A stretch of 64,000 nucleotides of DNA from Ochotona curzoniae (Eukaryota; Chordata; Mammalia; Lagomorpha; Ochotonidae): contig NW_024465885.1 in the NCBI RefSeq assembly GCF_017591425.1, positions 35,782,501 through 35,846,500 of the forward strand, written 5' to 3'. A program made the position numbers and the translations under genes. The notes beneath the pieces are model-generated. The model saw nothing but the letters and a program-made list of their open reading frames with translations. It had not been told where the DNA came from and ran no database searches. This document shows, in pieces, positions 35,951-49,125 of the stretch; the stretch's first letter is position 1, and every line of letters begins with the position of its first letter.

Positions 35951-37540
35951 AAGTGCTATTGATATGTTCATATCATATAACACATCAATCTGAATATTGA
36001 TACTAATTAATCATTTATTAGTGCAATGAATTTATATGTTTTCTTTAACAAAATGCTCCTTGAAACTCTCACATGCACTAACCACTAAAGTATCACTGTT
36101 TCAGGAAAACCAGGACAATTACCCTCATAAAAACTACAATTTGTGAAAATAGTAAGAGCTAGCTCTAGTGAAGAAATTTTTCTTGGCTGAATCTGTGCTA
36201 AGTTAAATATTTGTTTGTATTTATAAAAATGTATTAGTAAATAATCCAATTGAATAGCAGAAAACAAATCTGATTTTACTGATCAAAGAATAACTGGGAT
36301 AAACGTAACATGTGCTAACAAAGTCTACGTAGTCAGCCCACGATCCACGTTTCTGTTTTACAAACACTGACACCATTTGCTAAGCCCATTCAGTGTAGCA
36401 TTTGCTGTGACCGAAACTGATAATAGATCCTGGCAAGAAAAGCCTGTCCCAGTGTTTGTGATCATTGAGAAGGCGGTCCCACTGAAATGCAGTGAATGAG
36501 AGATAGGAGAAATAGTCAACGTGATAGTCATAAACATAGACCAAAACCGAATGGAGTCTCATTGCTGGCCGTGATTATGTAGATTTAGCTCCATATCATC
36601 AAAGTCATTATTCATGAATAAAGTTATAGTAGTAGTATAAACTGTTTAAACTGGGTTTGCGATGCCTTTGTTTGATTTGCTTGTCACCCCATTCACTTTT
36701 ATTATCATAGTTTTGGTCATATTCCTGTGTCTCATTTTTATTTCCATATTTAATGTAATTTTTATTTTTCTTATCACTTTTTTCTGTCAGCAGTGTAATG
36801 AAATCTACGAAATTTCTCTTCTGATTTTGCTGATGATTCAGTTGAACATAAAGGTGAGAGAAAGTTCTTTTGATTCTATTAAATTGGAACATTTCTACTC
36901 CTGAACAATGAATATCTCCTCAAAAATAATCTTGTCTTTCCTTAAATTTGTCTGCATTTGCCAATATAAATCATTGCAAATGAATTCCTAGAAAATCCAT
37001 ATGTATCTATGAGTAAGATATGTTTATTTATAAAAAATCATTTTTATAGAACTGCAAACTCATCACAAGATTTTATGTCTTTACACATTCATTGTAGAGC
37101 TGACTTCTTGGCTAAAGAAGTCTAAGTTTCAGTATTATGATATCTGTGTTGATAGCCATATGTGAACATACTGAAAAATTAACAAAATGTCTTAGCAAAG
37201 CTAATGGAAGTGTAATGAGAAGTAAAATTTGGCTCTAATTGATGTCATGCTTCTACAACTGATTAGCTAGTTAGATTTTGATTAATCTCTAATTAAGCAA
37301 GAAATTTGTCCCAAGGTCACAACATATAAACTATTTGAAAAACATTGATAGTGATATTCCTTAAGGGTACAGAGTTATATATATATGGAACTGACTTGAT
37401 TGTCTCTAAATGCTAGATTAAATGTTACCCAGATACTGCCTTTACATCAATGATACCCTGTTAATATTTCCATATTCCACTGCATGATTTATTCTCACTT
37501 TGTTTAATCCTGTTATAGTTCGACATCATCCTAAGGAAAT
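35951..37540. other. Unassigned DNA
   Basis: No recognised repeats. 36300-36562 is less AT-rich and stays open on the minus strand over most of its length. AT-rich elsewhere. Confidence 0.4.
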
Positions 37541-37990
37541 GCAAAGAGGCACAGGCTCGATGCAAATCCATGTTTTCTGCTGGGACAGATGCTAACCGAT
37601 CACCTCACAAACTGAGTGCTCTGGAACCTGAGTGCTAGGAAATCCATACACAAAGCAGCCGTTGGCCAGGGGCCGAAGCCCTATGACGCAGGTCTCCTCC
37701 CAAGATAATGAGCTCACAGAGTTTTTTTAAGGGAAAATCCTGTTGCCATCCCATCTCTGATGCGTGATGATCTTCTGGTTGTCTTCCGGTAGGTAGAGTT
37801 GGCAATGGGATGTGACCGTAGTCTACAGATGCCCTCTCAGTAGAGAAATGTGGTACCCTAAGAAAGTAAAACTGCTGGCAAGAGCTTGAAAAGGTTTCTC
37901 TCCTTCTGTACTGAGGAAACCTATGCCCCTGCCCTGACTTCCATAGATCTATACTTGGTGTCTCTGTCTCATCTTCACATGTAGTCATTC
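37541..37990. other. GC-richer unassigned block
   Basis: Contrasts with AT-rich flanks. A 117-codon minus-strand frame (37635-37988) has no recognised domain. The minus-strand 'acatgtgaagatgagacagagaca' recalls MLT1-class LTRs, but the match is short. Confidence 0.35.
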
Positions 37991-38344
37991 TCCCTTTTCA
38001 CACTGGTTCATGCCTTGTGGATTGCCATAATGATGGCTTTAAAATTTTGAAAGCAGCAATTCTGCATTTTTTCAGATCAATAAATAAGCAGAAGGCTTTT
38101 TCCCCCATTTGTAATTGACTTAGATTGAATTTTGTGCAAAAAGCATGCTGAATAATTGCACTTTGTCCAATTTAGTCCTGAAGATTATTTCAACTTCCAG
38201 GATCATTTAAAACATAATTGCAATGTTTTGTAGTTTTGTTATGTCTGTTGTTATAAATTCATTTAATTACAAGTTCTCTACAAATTGCAAATATTTATAA
38301 AGAATGGCTAATAACGTCTATAGCTTGTGTTTTAAAAGTAGCAG

Positions 38345-38625
38345 ATGGGGATAGGCAGATGGCAGAGCCGTTAAAGCGCCACTTGGTCATTCAGTATCAG
38401 AATGTCTGTTTTGACTTTCAGTTCCATTTTAAGTTCCAGCTTCTCCTGGATGCACAGGCTGGGAAGCAACAGGCGATGGCTCAAGGACTTGTTGAGTTCC
38501 TGCCACAGATGCGGGAGACCTGCTGGCCTAGGCCAACCACAAATGCTGCAACAAATTTAGAAGTAAATGAACAGATGGAAAATCTGCTTCTTTCTGTCTC
38601 TATATCATTGAAATGAAATGAATTA
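38345..38625 (+). mobile_element. C-SINE, old copy
   Basis: 'gggataggcagatggcagagccgttaaagcgccacttgg', 'cgatggctcaaggacttgttgagttcctgccac' and 'gaacagatggaaaatctgcttctttctgtc' in SINE order. Confidence 0.72.
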
Positions 38626-38894
38626 GTTAAGAAAGTTTCAGTGAAGCTAGCAGAATAATTAATACATAAAATATGTTGCTGGTGAATTCAATGTGCCTTG
38701 TAGAACTCCCCAGAAACAAAGCCACGCTGAACAGTTAAATTACCTGTTAGTACACTGCGGTACTATGAACTTACATGTTCGAATGGAAACTCCTTACAAA
38801 TGTAGACCCTACAAGGCATAAAATGACAACTCATGCAGTAAGATGTTTTCTGCCCATTTAAAAGAGCAAGTTTCCAGCAACTGGTTTCTTTCTA

Positions 38895-39003
38895 TATTAT
38901 ATTAAGTTGGGAAGCTGATGAGCAGATAGGAGCTTTCTTCATCTCTCTTTCTCTTTCTTTCTGAAAGTGTTCTCTAATGGGATCATTCAATTAAATAATT
39001 TGT
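38895..39003 (+). mobile_element. C-SINE 3'-end fragment
   Basis: 'gaagctgatgagcagataggagctttcttcatctctctttctctttctttctgaaagtgttc' fits the CT-rich 3' end. The 5' part is absent. Confidence 0.4.
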
Positions 39004-39007
39004 AACA

Positions 39008-39275
39008 ATTTTATTCATCTTCTTCTTATTTGGGTAGTATAGAGACAGAGAAACAGGTTTCATCTTCTTGTTCACAGCATAAAGGGCCCCAACAGCTGAA
39101 CTTGGCCAGTCTCCAGTGAGGAATCTGGGATTGATTCTGATTTTCCTACATGCAAAGCATGAACCAAACTTGGGCCAATGTCGGTTCCTTGTTAGAGCAC
39201 AAACTACAATGAAGTCGGAATTGGGAGCGTGTCAGGACTGTAGTCCAGCCAAGTAATGTCTTAACTGAAGCGGCA
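39008..39275 (-). mobile_element. C-SINE, old copy
   Basis: 'tagagacagagaaacaggtttcatcttcttgttcacagcataaagggccccaacagctgaac' and 'ttgggccaatg…cttgttagagcaca' are the diverged reverse-strand SINE. Confidence 0.6.
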
Positions 39276-39884
39276 AATAAATAATGCCACTTCATTGAGT
39301 TTTCTTCTCATTTCAAAAAAAAAAAAATATAAAAAGGAGAAATGGTACATGTTAAAAATTAACTTTGAAACAGATGGACAGGTTTGTTTTCATGAAAAGT
39401 AAAAGATGATTCTATTTGGCAAAAGCCTCATATAAAATAAAAGGTATTTTGTATAATTTTGATCACATCCCTCACATTAAGAAATGATTGAAGGATGGTT
39501 TCCAAAGTTTATTTGCTGTACATGTTATCTCAGAATTTATATACAGATAATATTTGAAGGTAAGGCATTTTGGAATTAATGAGAGTTAGATTAGGTAACT
39601 AATATTTTGCATGATGGTTTTGGTGGATTCATAAAAAGACAAGACACAAGCATGCATAATAATGCTTTCTTACTTCATGATATCTGTCACAAGAGGGCTG
39701 TTTCCCAGTACCAGCAACCTCACAGTGCTTTTCCAGCTTCTAGCATTCTGAGATATATATGTTTTTGTGGATTGTTTAGTTAAAGACATATTTATTACAG
39801 AAGCAACAACGTGGCTAAGACAGGAATTATATTGATTGAGCATCTCCTCCCCCCCCCTTTTTTTTGGAAGAACTACTACCTTGA
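39276..39884. other. Unassigned DNA
   Basis: AT-rich with A13 near 39316 and C/T homopolymers near 39848-39865. Confidence 0.4.
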
Positions 39885-39980
39885 ATATGATCAGACACTC
39901 TGTTTCATCAGCATCACTGGGAGCTTATGAAAAATCCTACAAATAATTCACAGAATTGCCACTTTGAAAACCAATGGACT
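39885..39980 (+). mobile_element. MER5A-like DNA transposon fragment
   Basis: 'tttcatcagcatcactgggagcttatgaaaaatcctac' and terminal 'actttgaaaaccaatgg' resemble MER5A (hAT group) body and terminal repeat, with the middle missing. Confidence 0.45.
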
Positions 39981-41846
39981 GACTGTCCAGTTGAAAGAAT
40001 TTATGTTGTAGAATTAAGATACAACAAACTACAACCAGTCCAGGGAAAGTGCAAGCATTATTTCTGAAACAAGATAATGTGGAAAAAAGTGTGAACATAC
40101 CTTTTCTACAATGGATAGAATTTTTCACCAATTATGTGCAGTAAATTCAATAATGACCATTTCTCAGAGACTCATAACTAGTTCTCAAAGTAGTTTTCAG
40201 TTTGCAGATGTTCAGGTTCAAAGGGAATTTTAAAAATGCTGAATATATAGAAATAAAAGTCAGTTTATAGAGATATATTAAATATGTTATATTTCTATAA
40301 GAGACTTAGAAAAATAGAAGTCAGTTTCAAAACACATCACCTCTGTCAGAACTTGCCTTTCCCAAACTTAGAGTCTTTCTGGCAGATTTCAGTGATCCCT
40401 ACCCATTAAAGTCTTGCTGAATTTTCTGCTTGTTTCACCACAAATCTTACCTCTAATATGATAAGATATATTTCAAATGTTAAGTAGAAACTAATACTTT
40501 AAGTAGTGGAACTGGAACATATCCTTGCAGTCCTAAAACTGGTATGGACCTTCATGTCCTGTACATTACACAAAAAGTATTCACAGCTGACTTCATCCAC
40601 AAACTACACAACAAGGTGGTTCTATTTCAGACACTTTCACAATCAATTCTGCCCAATGTTGAAAGGTCTATCAATCAATCAGCCAGACATTTAATCAAAG
40701 TACACAAAGAAAAAGCTATCAAAACTAGGATCGGAAAGAAATTGAACTTTGATTACTAGAACAACAAACGTGTGAGGTTTGAAGGCTGACTTGTCCCTTT
40801 GTCAAGTGAAAGACGGAACTGCCTTTCTTCCAAAGCACCGGGTTGCCTTAGGTTATTCAAGATGAAGTTTGTATGAACAAATCGATGTTCTGAAGAGCAA
40901 TTACTCCTTTTCCAAATTTACTAATAGCCAACTGCTGAAAGAAAAACACAACCCAATTTGTGTTTGTTTTAAAGAATTTCTGCCAAAACCTGTCACAAAT
41001 AGTAATAATAAAAGCCAAAGAACACAATTCTGGAGTGTCAAATATATTTCAAATCATGAACTAGATGAATAAAATTGTACACAGAAATTTGACTTCAGAC
41101 ATGTTCACCTGGTCCACATGCAGGTAGTAACGTGTTTGCTTTCTCAGTTGATTTTCCAAAGCATTGTCACATGATTTGTTGCAACCAATATAGCTATAGG
41201 AACATCAATAATTTGGCCACTTCTTTCAAATTCAGTGCTTTTTTTCCCGGGTCTGAACTGCTTTATTTTCAATTGGTTAATAAGATCTATAACACTTTTA
41301 AAGGTTTGCTTGAATACCACCCATTATCTAAACTTCATAGTGAATTTCTTAACATTGGATGGTTTACATTTCCTAAAAACTGATTAGCTATCTTTCATTA
41401 GGATGGCCTACGAAATAGAGATGTGTTAGGGCTTGGATTTTAAAATGTAGGGTGACAACTGGCTGCCCTCAATGAACCATTCTCTGACAACTGCTTTCCT
41501 ACGGAACACACTACTATCTTGTAGAAGACAGACTTACGAATACAGTTTCAAGTAAATAAGAATCACATGTATTTCAACTTCAGCTAAAACTTTTACAAGG
41601 CATATCAATGTTAAGTATACGCTTAAATCTGAATCACTAAATCTTAACTGTTCCCATCATGTTTTGTTTTAGGGATTCCAACTCTAACATTCCTTCAGAA
41701 GAGCGCCTTCTCTACAATAGACTTAGATAGAAACAATTATTTTTAGTCAAACTTGACCCATGGGATCTAACAGCTCTGGTAATCTAATATGCAATATTAA
41801 GAATAAAATGAATAATAGTGAATTATTTACTTGAAGATTCCTGGAA
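39981..41846. other. Unassigned AT-rich DNA
   Basis: No recognised element. Several 60-80 codon frames (40506-40759, 40869-41072 and 41132-41383) have no motifs. Confidence 0.45.
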
Positions 41847-42121
41847 GGGTCGGTGTTGTGGTACATTTGGCTGATTACAATGTGGTAGATTGAAGTGCTG
41901 ATTCATGCCCTGGATGCTCTGCTTCTTATCCAGCTCCTCGCTAATGTAACTGTGAAACACTGAGCGAAGGGTCAAGTACTTGACTTTCTGTAAACAACAT
42001 TAGAGAGACCACAATGAACTGGCTTGATCTTGGCTCTGTGCCCAATCTCAGCTGTTGTGGGTCTATCTAATTATCAACCCATATATTTACCCATCTTGCC
42101 ACATTTTAAATAAATAATAAA
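41847..42121 (+). mobile_element. C-SINE, old copy
   Basis: 'gggtcggtgttgtggtacatttggctgattacaatg', 'cctggatgctctgcttcttatccagctcct' and 'gggtcaagtacttg' followed by a late AAATAAATAA tail. Confidence 0.72.
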
Positions 42122-42180
42122 TATGCCTTTTATAGAATACATTTTCTAGGAGAATATGCCTTCTGGTAAGTGTTACACGG

Positions 42181-42229
42181 TGTGTATGTGGTGTGTGTGT
42201 GTGTGTGTGTGTGTGTGCATGTGTGTGTG
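42181..42229. repeat. (TG)n microsatellite
   Basis: GT repeat with a few interruptions (ATG, GCA). Confidence 0.9.
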
Positions 42230-43800
42230 AAAGCAACAACAGTTCCCTGAACATCACAGTTCCCTGAACCTATCACAGAAGGAATCCAGAAAATATATGT
42301 AAAGACACCAATCTCTTCTTGTGGCAGACATTTTCCCCACGTATTTTCTTAGTGGAGAAGACTCTTCTTATCCAACACAGAGTTCATAAATATTCTGAAA
42401 AATTGATGTGATACATACTACTAAATTCATCAGACTAAAATACTTCTACTGCTTCTCTGAAAATATACTAATACATACCCAATATCAGATAGGAAACAAG
42501 AAAGATCTAGAGAAATCCTCTGAAATTAAAGCAAATTTCTAAAGAAGGAGGGATGTCTGCAAAGTTAACATCTCCTTAGATTTTTCTACTTATTTGTTAA
42601 CCATTCTCCATCTCTTTATTATGGAGAAGTTGATAATAAATATTTATTTTCCCTGAAAATCTAGACAAGGAAAATTAATGTACATAGTTTTTTTTTTCAT
42701 ATTTTCCTGTTGATTTCACTTTCAGAGCTGGTCATGTGCCCGTAGAGAAGGCTAGGGATATAGTATTTTTTTTTTAATTTTTATCTTTCCTTCACAGGGA
42801 TAATAAATATGTAAGTTTAATTGAATTATCTTTCTCCATGTTACAAAACCACCTGTGGAGTTAATTATACACATCCATGAATCAATTTTTCATCTGCATT
42901 TTCACAAGGAAACTTTGTTAGAAAAGTAATTTCATGGGTAAGAGTCTGTGTGGTAATTGGAAATCCAGGAACCATTTGACTTTACATGAGTACGCTAATA
43001 AAAATAAACGTGCAGTAAAGTCTTTCTTGCGGCTCAGTGAGACAGAATAATGTTTAGAAAGTTGGGCTCAAATCAGGGTCAGGAGTGCTCCACTCCACTT
43101 TAGACACTCATTCCAATTGCTTTCTTATTACAATACAATAACTACTTCCTCTCATAAAAGCTAAATCACCTATGTTATTAATGAGAAACAATTTATTGAA
43201 TGAAATAAAGTATACAAAAAGAAAATCCAATCTATTAATGTGAAGGGTTTGTGTAAAATGTAAAACTGTTCCAAAGAGAAGACATTGGGGATGAAGTTAG
43301 CTGGGGAGCAGAGTGCTTCCTGTGACAGCCTCGGGTCATTTCCCTTTTCATTGTCTCTTGTGAGTTTGTAAATTCATCACATTCCTGAGAGTAGTTGAAA
43401 TATAAACTTCTAAGAAAAGTAATACTTGAAAAATAGTGTAACATAGAGTCATGGATGAGAAAAGAATCAAATATCACTAATTTATAGAATTTATGAGACC
43501 TTAATTACCCAAAACTTTGATGGAGTTATATAATCCATTCTCTTTGAAAAAGGCAAATACATTTTTATATCTTTTTTTTAATGCATGTAGATATACATTT
43601 GCTTAAACACCTTTATTTCAGCAGAATTGAATAAAGATCTGAACTGTGGTGATAAACTTCTGGGGTTTGAAAGTCACGCCTACTAATAGCTACCTGTCAA
43701 ACATTGGTTGATAATGCTTAAGCTTCGTGTTTCTGTGTAAAGGCAAAGTAACGGGCCCTTTTAAAATATTCTTTTCAGTATTAAGCAACCAAGTGTACAA
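42230..43800. other. Unassigned DNA
   Basis: A short tandem duplication (cagttccctgaac) lies near 42240-42270. 43020-43130 may be a very decayed SINE head. Nothing else was recognised. Confidence 0.4.
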
Positions 43801-43805
43801 TAGTT

Positions 43806-44170
43806 ATTTATTTATTTATTTAAATTTTTATTTATTTATTTATTTAAATTTTTATCATTTTCATTTGAAGGACAGTTTCACAGAATGAAGGAGAGACAGA
43901 GAAAAACATCCTCTGTCTCCTGATTCATCCCCCAAACTGGCCATAATGGTAGGAGCTGAGCTGATTCAAAACCAGGAACCAGGATCCTTCTGTGGATCTC
44001 CCATGTGGGTGCAGGACCCCAAAGCTCTAAGCCATTCTTCACTTCCTTCCTGGGCCACAAGCAGGGAGCTGGAGCGGGAATGGAATGGTAAGAATACCAA
44101 TCCATGCCCGTATATCATCTCAGCTCATGGAAAGCAAGTATTTCAGCCACTAGGCTACAGTTCCAGGTCC
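43806..44170 (-). mobile_element. C-SINE with expanded (TTTA)n tail
   Basis: The tail is a duplicated block (tttatttatttatttaaattttt, twice; 43806-43856). The body 'aggagctgagctgattcaaaaccaggaaccaggatcc' runs to 'ccactaggctacagttccaggtcc'. Confidence 0.82.
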
Positions 44171-44206
44171 AGTGTGTAGGGCATTTATAAGAATACAATG
44201 GCAAGA

Positions 44207-44553
44207 GTCTATGTTGTGGTGTAAATGGTTGAATCAAAACTTGCGATGGCATCATCCAAATATTGTCATGGTCTAAATGGCTGTTGCTCCACTTCTGATC
44301 CTGCTCCCTACTAATGATCCTGGGTAGGCATTTGACTATGGTCCAAGTTCTTGGGCTCCTGCATCGATATAGAAAATTTGGGCAAACCTCCTGGCTCCCT
44401 TCTGTAGCTCACCCAGCTCTGGTGTTTTTCATTTGGGAATAGGAGAATTCCTGCCCTCCGATCGCCTGACACACAAAGACATACACTCTGTTTTCTTGTA
44501 TCTTTAACTGTAATTTGGCTCTCGAATAGACACAAGTAAATCTTTAAAAAACA
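44207..44553 (+). mobile_element. C-SINE, old copy
   Basis: 'gtctatgttgtggtgtaaatggttgaatc', 'gatggcatcatccaaatattgtcatggtctaaatggctgttgctccacttctgatcctgctccct' and '…ctggctcccttctgtagctcacccagctct' in order. It forms an inverted pair with the preceding SINE. Confidence 0.72.
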
Positions 44554-45250
44554 ATAGATGAAAGACCTAATAAATATACGCTAGTTCTAAAATTAATTAA
44601 TGTTCTAGTGACCATCCTGTGGTCTGCTAACCCTACCACTGGAAATTTGGAACACAGGTTTAGAAGCTTCATATCACATCAGCATCCCAACTAAGCCTTA
44701 ATCTTTTGATAATAGATTATCTTCCTATGAAACTCAGTCAAATCGGATGTGTCGTCTGGTTGCCATGTCATGCACTTTCCAGCTTGCTATTGTCTTCACC
44801 TATCCAAACATACTAAGTAAGATTTCCTTCCCTGTTCCGTCTTTACAGTTTCCATTGCTCCATCTTCACAGTTTCCTGTTTCACTTGTTAGAGCAGCCAC
44901 ATTAACCATGTCTTCTTCAATTATCAAATAAAAGTAACATGTACCTGCCATTTTTCTTTAATTCTACTTTATTCAATCAATGCTTTATTTCATGGTAACT
45001 ATTGCTTTGATCCATGGTCAAACTTTTGCTATTGATTTGTGTAAAATATTATATGACTATTCAAGTCTAAATATATTATATTCATCACATTGTTATTCGC
45101 TGGAGTCTCATTTAAAACTGAAACTCTAAATTATCAATCAAAATTTATCACCTTATTTTCAAGAACATAATCTGAAATTCCTGAGGAAAGCATAATGCAG
45201 AATTATAACAGTTCCATTATCCTAGTTCCAAGCACCAATGCCAATGTTTT
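44554..45250. other. Unassigned DNA
   Basis: AT-rich with no recognised element. Confidence 0.45.
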
Positions 45251-45257
45251 TTAATAT

Positions 45258-45555
45258 TCCTTTTTTTTTTCATTTTAAAGGCATATTTACACAGAGAGAA
45301 AACAGAAAGAGGATCTGTCATCTTCTTGTGCATTCCATAAATGGCCACAACAGCTGAAACCAGGAGCCTGGTGCCTCCTCAGGATCTCCCAGAATGGTGC
45401 AGTATTTTTAGGGTTTGTACTAGCTCTACTGTTTTCCCAAGCTGCTAGAAGAGGACTGGATGGAAACTGAACATCTGGGACACAAATGGGCACACATGCA
45501 GGATGCTGGTGCCACAGGATGGAGGATCAACTACTGAACCACAATGCCAGCCCTG
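45258..45555 (-). mobile_element. C-SINE, old copy
   Basis: 'tttaaaggcatatttacacagagag', 'ggccacaacagctgaaaccaggagcctgg' and the right end '…ccacaatgccagccc'. Confidence 0.78.
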
Positions 45556-45717
45556 CTAGTGCACAATTCTTAAACGTATTCTCAGACATCCTATATGAGC
45601 AGTGGCCCTGGCATGACTGTTAAATCGCTACTGTCCAAAAGAATTCTGGAGTAATTAATTTTAACGTATGTGCTCTTTGTTTTAAGATTATGAGACTATG
45701 AATGATTTGGGATATAT

Positions 45718-46058
45718 TTCATTTATTGAAAAATAGATTTACAGAGAGATGTGCACACAAAGAGATGTGCATATACACATACACAAATGCACATGCAGAG
45801 AGAGATCTTCCATCCACCGCTTCAAACTCAGTGGTAATAAAGGTGGGAGCAGGGCAAAGACAAAGGCAGTATCCAGGAGCTAATTCCTGGTCTACATGTG
45901 TACCAAGGCTCAAGTACTTCAACCATGCTCTGATTGTCTTCCAAACACATTAATAGTGATCTGAATTGGAAGTGGAGAAGTCAGAACTCAAATCAGTGCC
46001 CTTGTGAAATACCAACAGTATAAGTGTCAATTTCATTTTACACTGCACATGCCGGCCT
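45718..46058 (-). mobile_element. C-SINE, old copy with CA-rich insertion
   Basis: 'tttattgaaaaatagatttacagagagatg', a local expansion of 'acacaaagagatgtgcatatacacatacac', 'agatcttccatccaccgcttcaaactca' and a diverged 5' half. Confidence 0.65.
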
Positions 46059-48235
46059 CTTGCTTTGAATTTAAAATAAAATTAAATACATGTATGTTCT
46101 ACATTATCAAAGACAAGGTAATGATAGATACACAAAGTTTACCAAAAATCATTACAGGGGATCATATGATTTGAGTTCATGATTTTGTTGCAAAGGATTC
46201 CATGCATGTTGCTACAGTTAGTTGATAACCATTGGTGATAAAATTTAGTGTTGCTCTGAATGAATAAGAAACACGTTCCCAAAAGTGAATGTTCTAAGAA
46301 TACTTAGGAGTCATTTCGATTTGTTTGTAGTCCACTGAAGTTGTTCCATATGCAGGCATTATTCAAGCTTGGTAAGGTCAAAGGGTGTACAGTTGATATA
46401 TCAGTCTTCACTCTCCATACAGCTTTTACTTTAATACACACAGATACAAAAAATGTGAAAAGAGACATTTGGAGGAAACATAAAAATGCAAATGGAATTT
46501 GAGTGTTCTTAGAGCGAAAACACAATAATTCAATAGGAAAGGAAGATAAGAACAAGTCGTAGATTTGGGAAATACAAGATTGTATGTGAACTTGAAAATA
46601 TTAACAAAATCTTACCTGTAGATACAGAAAAAATTATACTTGGAAGGAGATGGAAGAAAGAATGGTTTTATTTTTAAAGACCATGTATTTCAAGGTAAAC
46701 TGATTAATTGATTAATTATCAGTAAATAAATATCTATAGAATGTCAAATATCAAAATATGCCCATACTCTGAAAACTAGCTACACACACTTTAAGTGTAA
46801 GCTTAGGATGTGTAGAAGAGCTTTGGGAAATATTTGAAGTTAAATATTGCTCTACTTCTAATATCTACCTGAACCCATTGGACATTAGTAAGCTTTTGTC
46901 ATCCCCAAAATGAATATGCCTATTTCTGAGTACTGTTAAGATGATTTTTAAATTCATTTTCTTGAAAGTTTACATTTTAGAATGACTTTTAATATAAGGT
47001 ACAGAGCCAAACCAGAATGATTATACACATTGCCATTTACGTGAATGGATTGTATGACAATTGGTTAAAATATTTCTGAAGCGAACCGTTAGCATTCTAA
47101 TACTGCAAAATTATTTCCATACTTACTGTAACCATGTTTCCTTAATATTTTCAAATCAGTACAGTGAAATGTTAAAGATGGTCACAGTCTTCAGATATGC
47201 TCAATTATTATTTGTGAAATTCCATTTTCAGAATTTTCAGTTATTGAAATCACACAAGTAAAAGACTGTGGCCCATAAAACATCATGCTCTTTATCTTCT
47301 AATGTGCAATCTCTGTGGAAGATATAGATACAATTTTATTTACATGTTTTACCTACTATCTGGGAGTCCACTATAAAGCATCCATGAGTAGGCCTTAACA
47401 CTTATAAGTTGTAACATCCTGAGTCTATGATAATACTGTAAGGGCAAACTCAGTTCAGTTTTCCTTTTTTTTTTTTTTTTTTTCCTTTTACTCCTTTAGT
47501 CTATTGCAGTTTTGATTTCAATTACCTTGTAATGCATAAAAATAAATTACGGGGAAAAATATTACAGAGATGTTTTACAAGTTAATGGTGAATTAAATGC
47601 ACTCTCTTCTTCATTATGCAAATTTGCAATGCTGTGGAACATTTAGCACTCTCTCCTGGATAGCACTCAACATTTTATATGCAGATAATTCAGCAGCACT
47701 AGAAACTTTTGCATTATACATGCATTAATATGAAAGATAAGTACTGACATTTTTCCAATTGCATTACCAACATACACAGGGGTTAAAAGCCAATTCACTA
47801 CTTCATACACAGGGTCTATTTCCACTCATGTCAATCAGGGTGATACTTCTGAAAAATATTGTTCTCACTGGTAAGAATAAATGGCTATTTTATTCTTAAA
47901 ATTTAAATGGATTTGGTTATATTTCATGAAATAGATTGCAATAACATTAAGCAAACAAGAAAATGTTTTGTCATTATCAATACCTCTTCTCTTACGTTAC
48001 AATAGATCCTAATTATTTATTATTATTGCATTGTAGTAAAACTCCTTGAATCAGTTTTATTCACTACAGTGGAAATTATCCAGGCAAACATAGCTATTTA
48101 TAGTATTCTGATTTAGTTTTTATTCAAACTGATTTTTAGGGTTAGATGTAGATTTATCTGATCAATCTGAAAATTTGAAATTTTTGTTCTAAGTTTCTTT
48201 GTGTCACATAATTTTAAAATTTGTTCAATAATTTC
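46059..48235. other. Unassigned AT-rich DNA
   Basis: Apart from poly-T at 47467-47483, no repeat was recognised. 47480-47800 is AT-rich but compositionally complex, with octamer-like ATGCAAAT and several TAAT motifs. Confidence 0.4.
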
Positions 48236-48250
48236 AACGTTTTGTTTCTT

Positions 48251-48580
48251 TTTTTTAAAGATTTATTTTTTATTATTTTTTCATTGGAAAGGCAGATATA
48301 CAGAGAGGAGAGACAGAGAGGAAGATCTTCCGTCCCATGATTCACTCCCCAAGTGAGCGCAACGGGCCGATGCTATGCCGATCCGAAGCCAGGAGCCTCT
48401 TCCGGGTCTCCCACGCGGGTGCAGGGTCCCAAAGCTTTGGGCTGTCCTGGACTGCTTTCCCAGGCCACAGGCAGGGAGCTGGAAGGGAAGCGGGGCTGCG
48501 GGATTAGAACCGGTGCCCATATGGGATCCCGGGCGTGCAAGGTGAGGACCTTTAACCACTTGCGCCACCGCGCCTGGCCC
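48251..48580 (-). mobile_element. C-SINE, young copy
   Basis: Near-consensus. The target-site duplication aac(g/t)ttttgtttctt, 15 bp with one mismatch, lies at 48236-48250 and 48581-48595. The open frames at 48281-48694 and 48353-48604 are SINE translations. Confidence 0.94.
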
Positions 48581-48802
48581 AACTTTTTGTTTCTTAAAGC
48601 CTAACTGTAAATGACTTCCAAAAAGCTTCACGTAAATTGTTAATGTAACTAGACAAGAAAGCATATTTAGAGAAAAATAGAACTGGACACACACTATTTC
48701 ACAGAAATGTTAAGGGACAGAAACAAACAAGAAAAGAAATAGGGAATGGAAAAGTAAAAGGATGGAAAGAGGGAAAGAAAATAAAACTGGAAGAAGAATA
48801 TT

Positions 48803-49125
48803 TTTAAAAGATTTATTTTTATTATTTTTTATTGGAAAGGCGGATATACAGAGAGAAGAGACAGAGAGGAAGATCTTCCATCCGATGATTCACTCCCCAA
48901 GTGAGCACAACGGTCGATACTATGCCGATCCGAAGCCAGGAGCCTCTTCAGGGTCTCCCGCGCGGGTGCAGGGTCCCAAGGCTTTGGGCTGTCCTAGACT
49001 GCTTTCCCAGGCCACAGGCAGGGAGTTGGAAGGGAAGCTAGGCTGCTGGGATAGAACCGGCGCCCATATGGGATCCCAGGCGTTAAAGACAAGGGCCTTA
49101 ACCACTGCTCCACCGCGCGGGGCCC
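48803..49125 (-). mobile_element. C-SINE, young copy with perfect target-site duplication
   Basis: Near-consensus. The exact 15-bp duplication tggaagaagaatatt occurs at 48788-48802 and 49126-49140. It has the same orientation as the young copy 220 bases upstream. Confidence 0.95.

Noticed and set aside
48281..48694. 137-codon minus-strand frame, and similar frames at 4156-4440, 8211-8525, 28989-29318, 48762-49142 and 57960-58286
   Set aside because: All are translations of C-SINE copies. The recurring peptides (for example AVKDGPK, WDPAP) are the same repeat.
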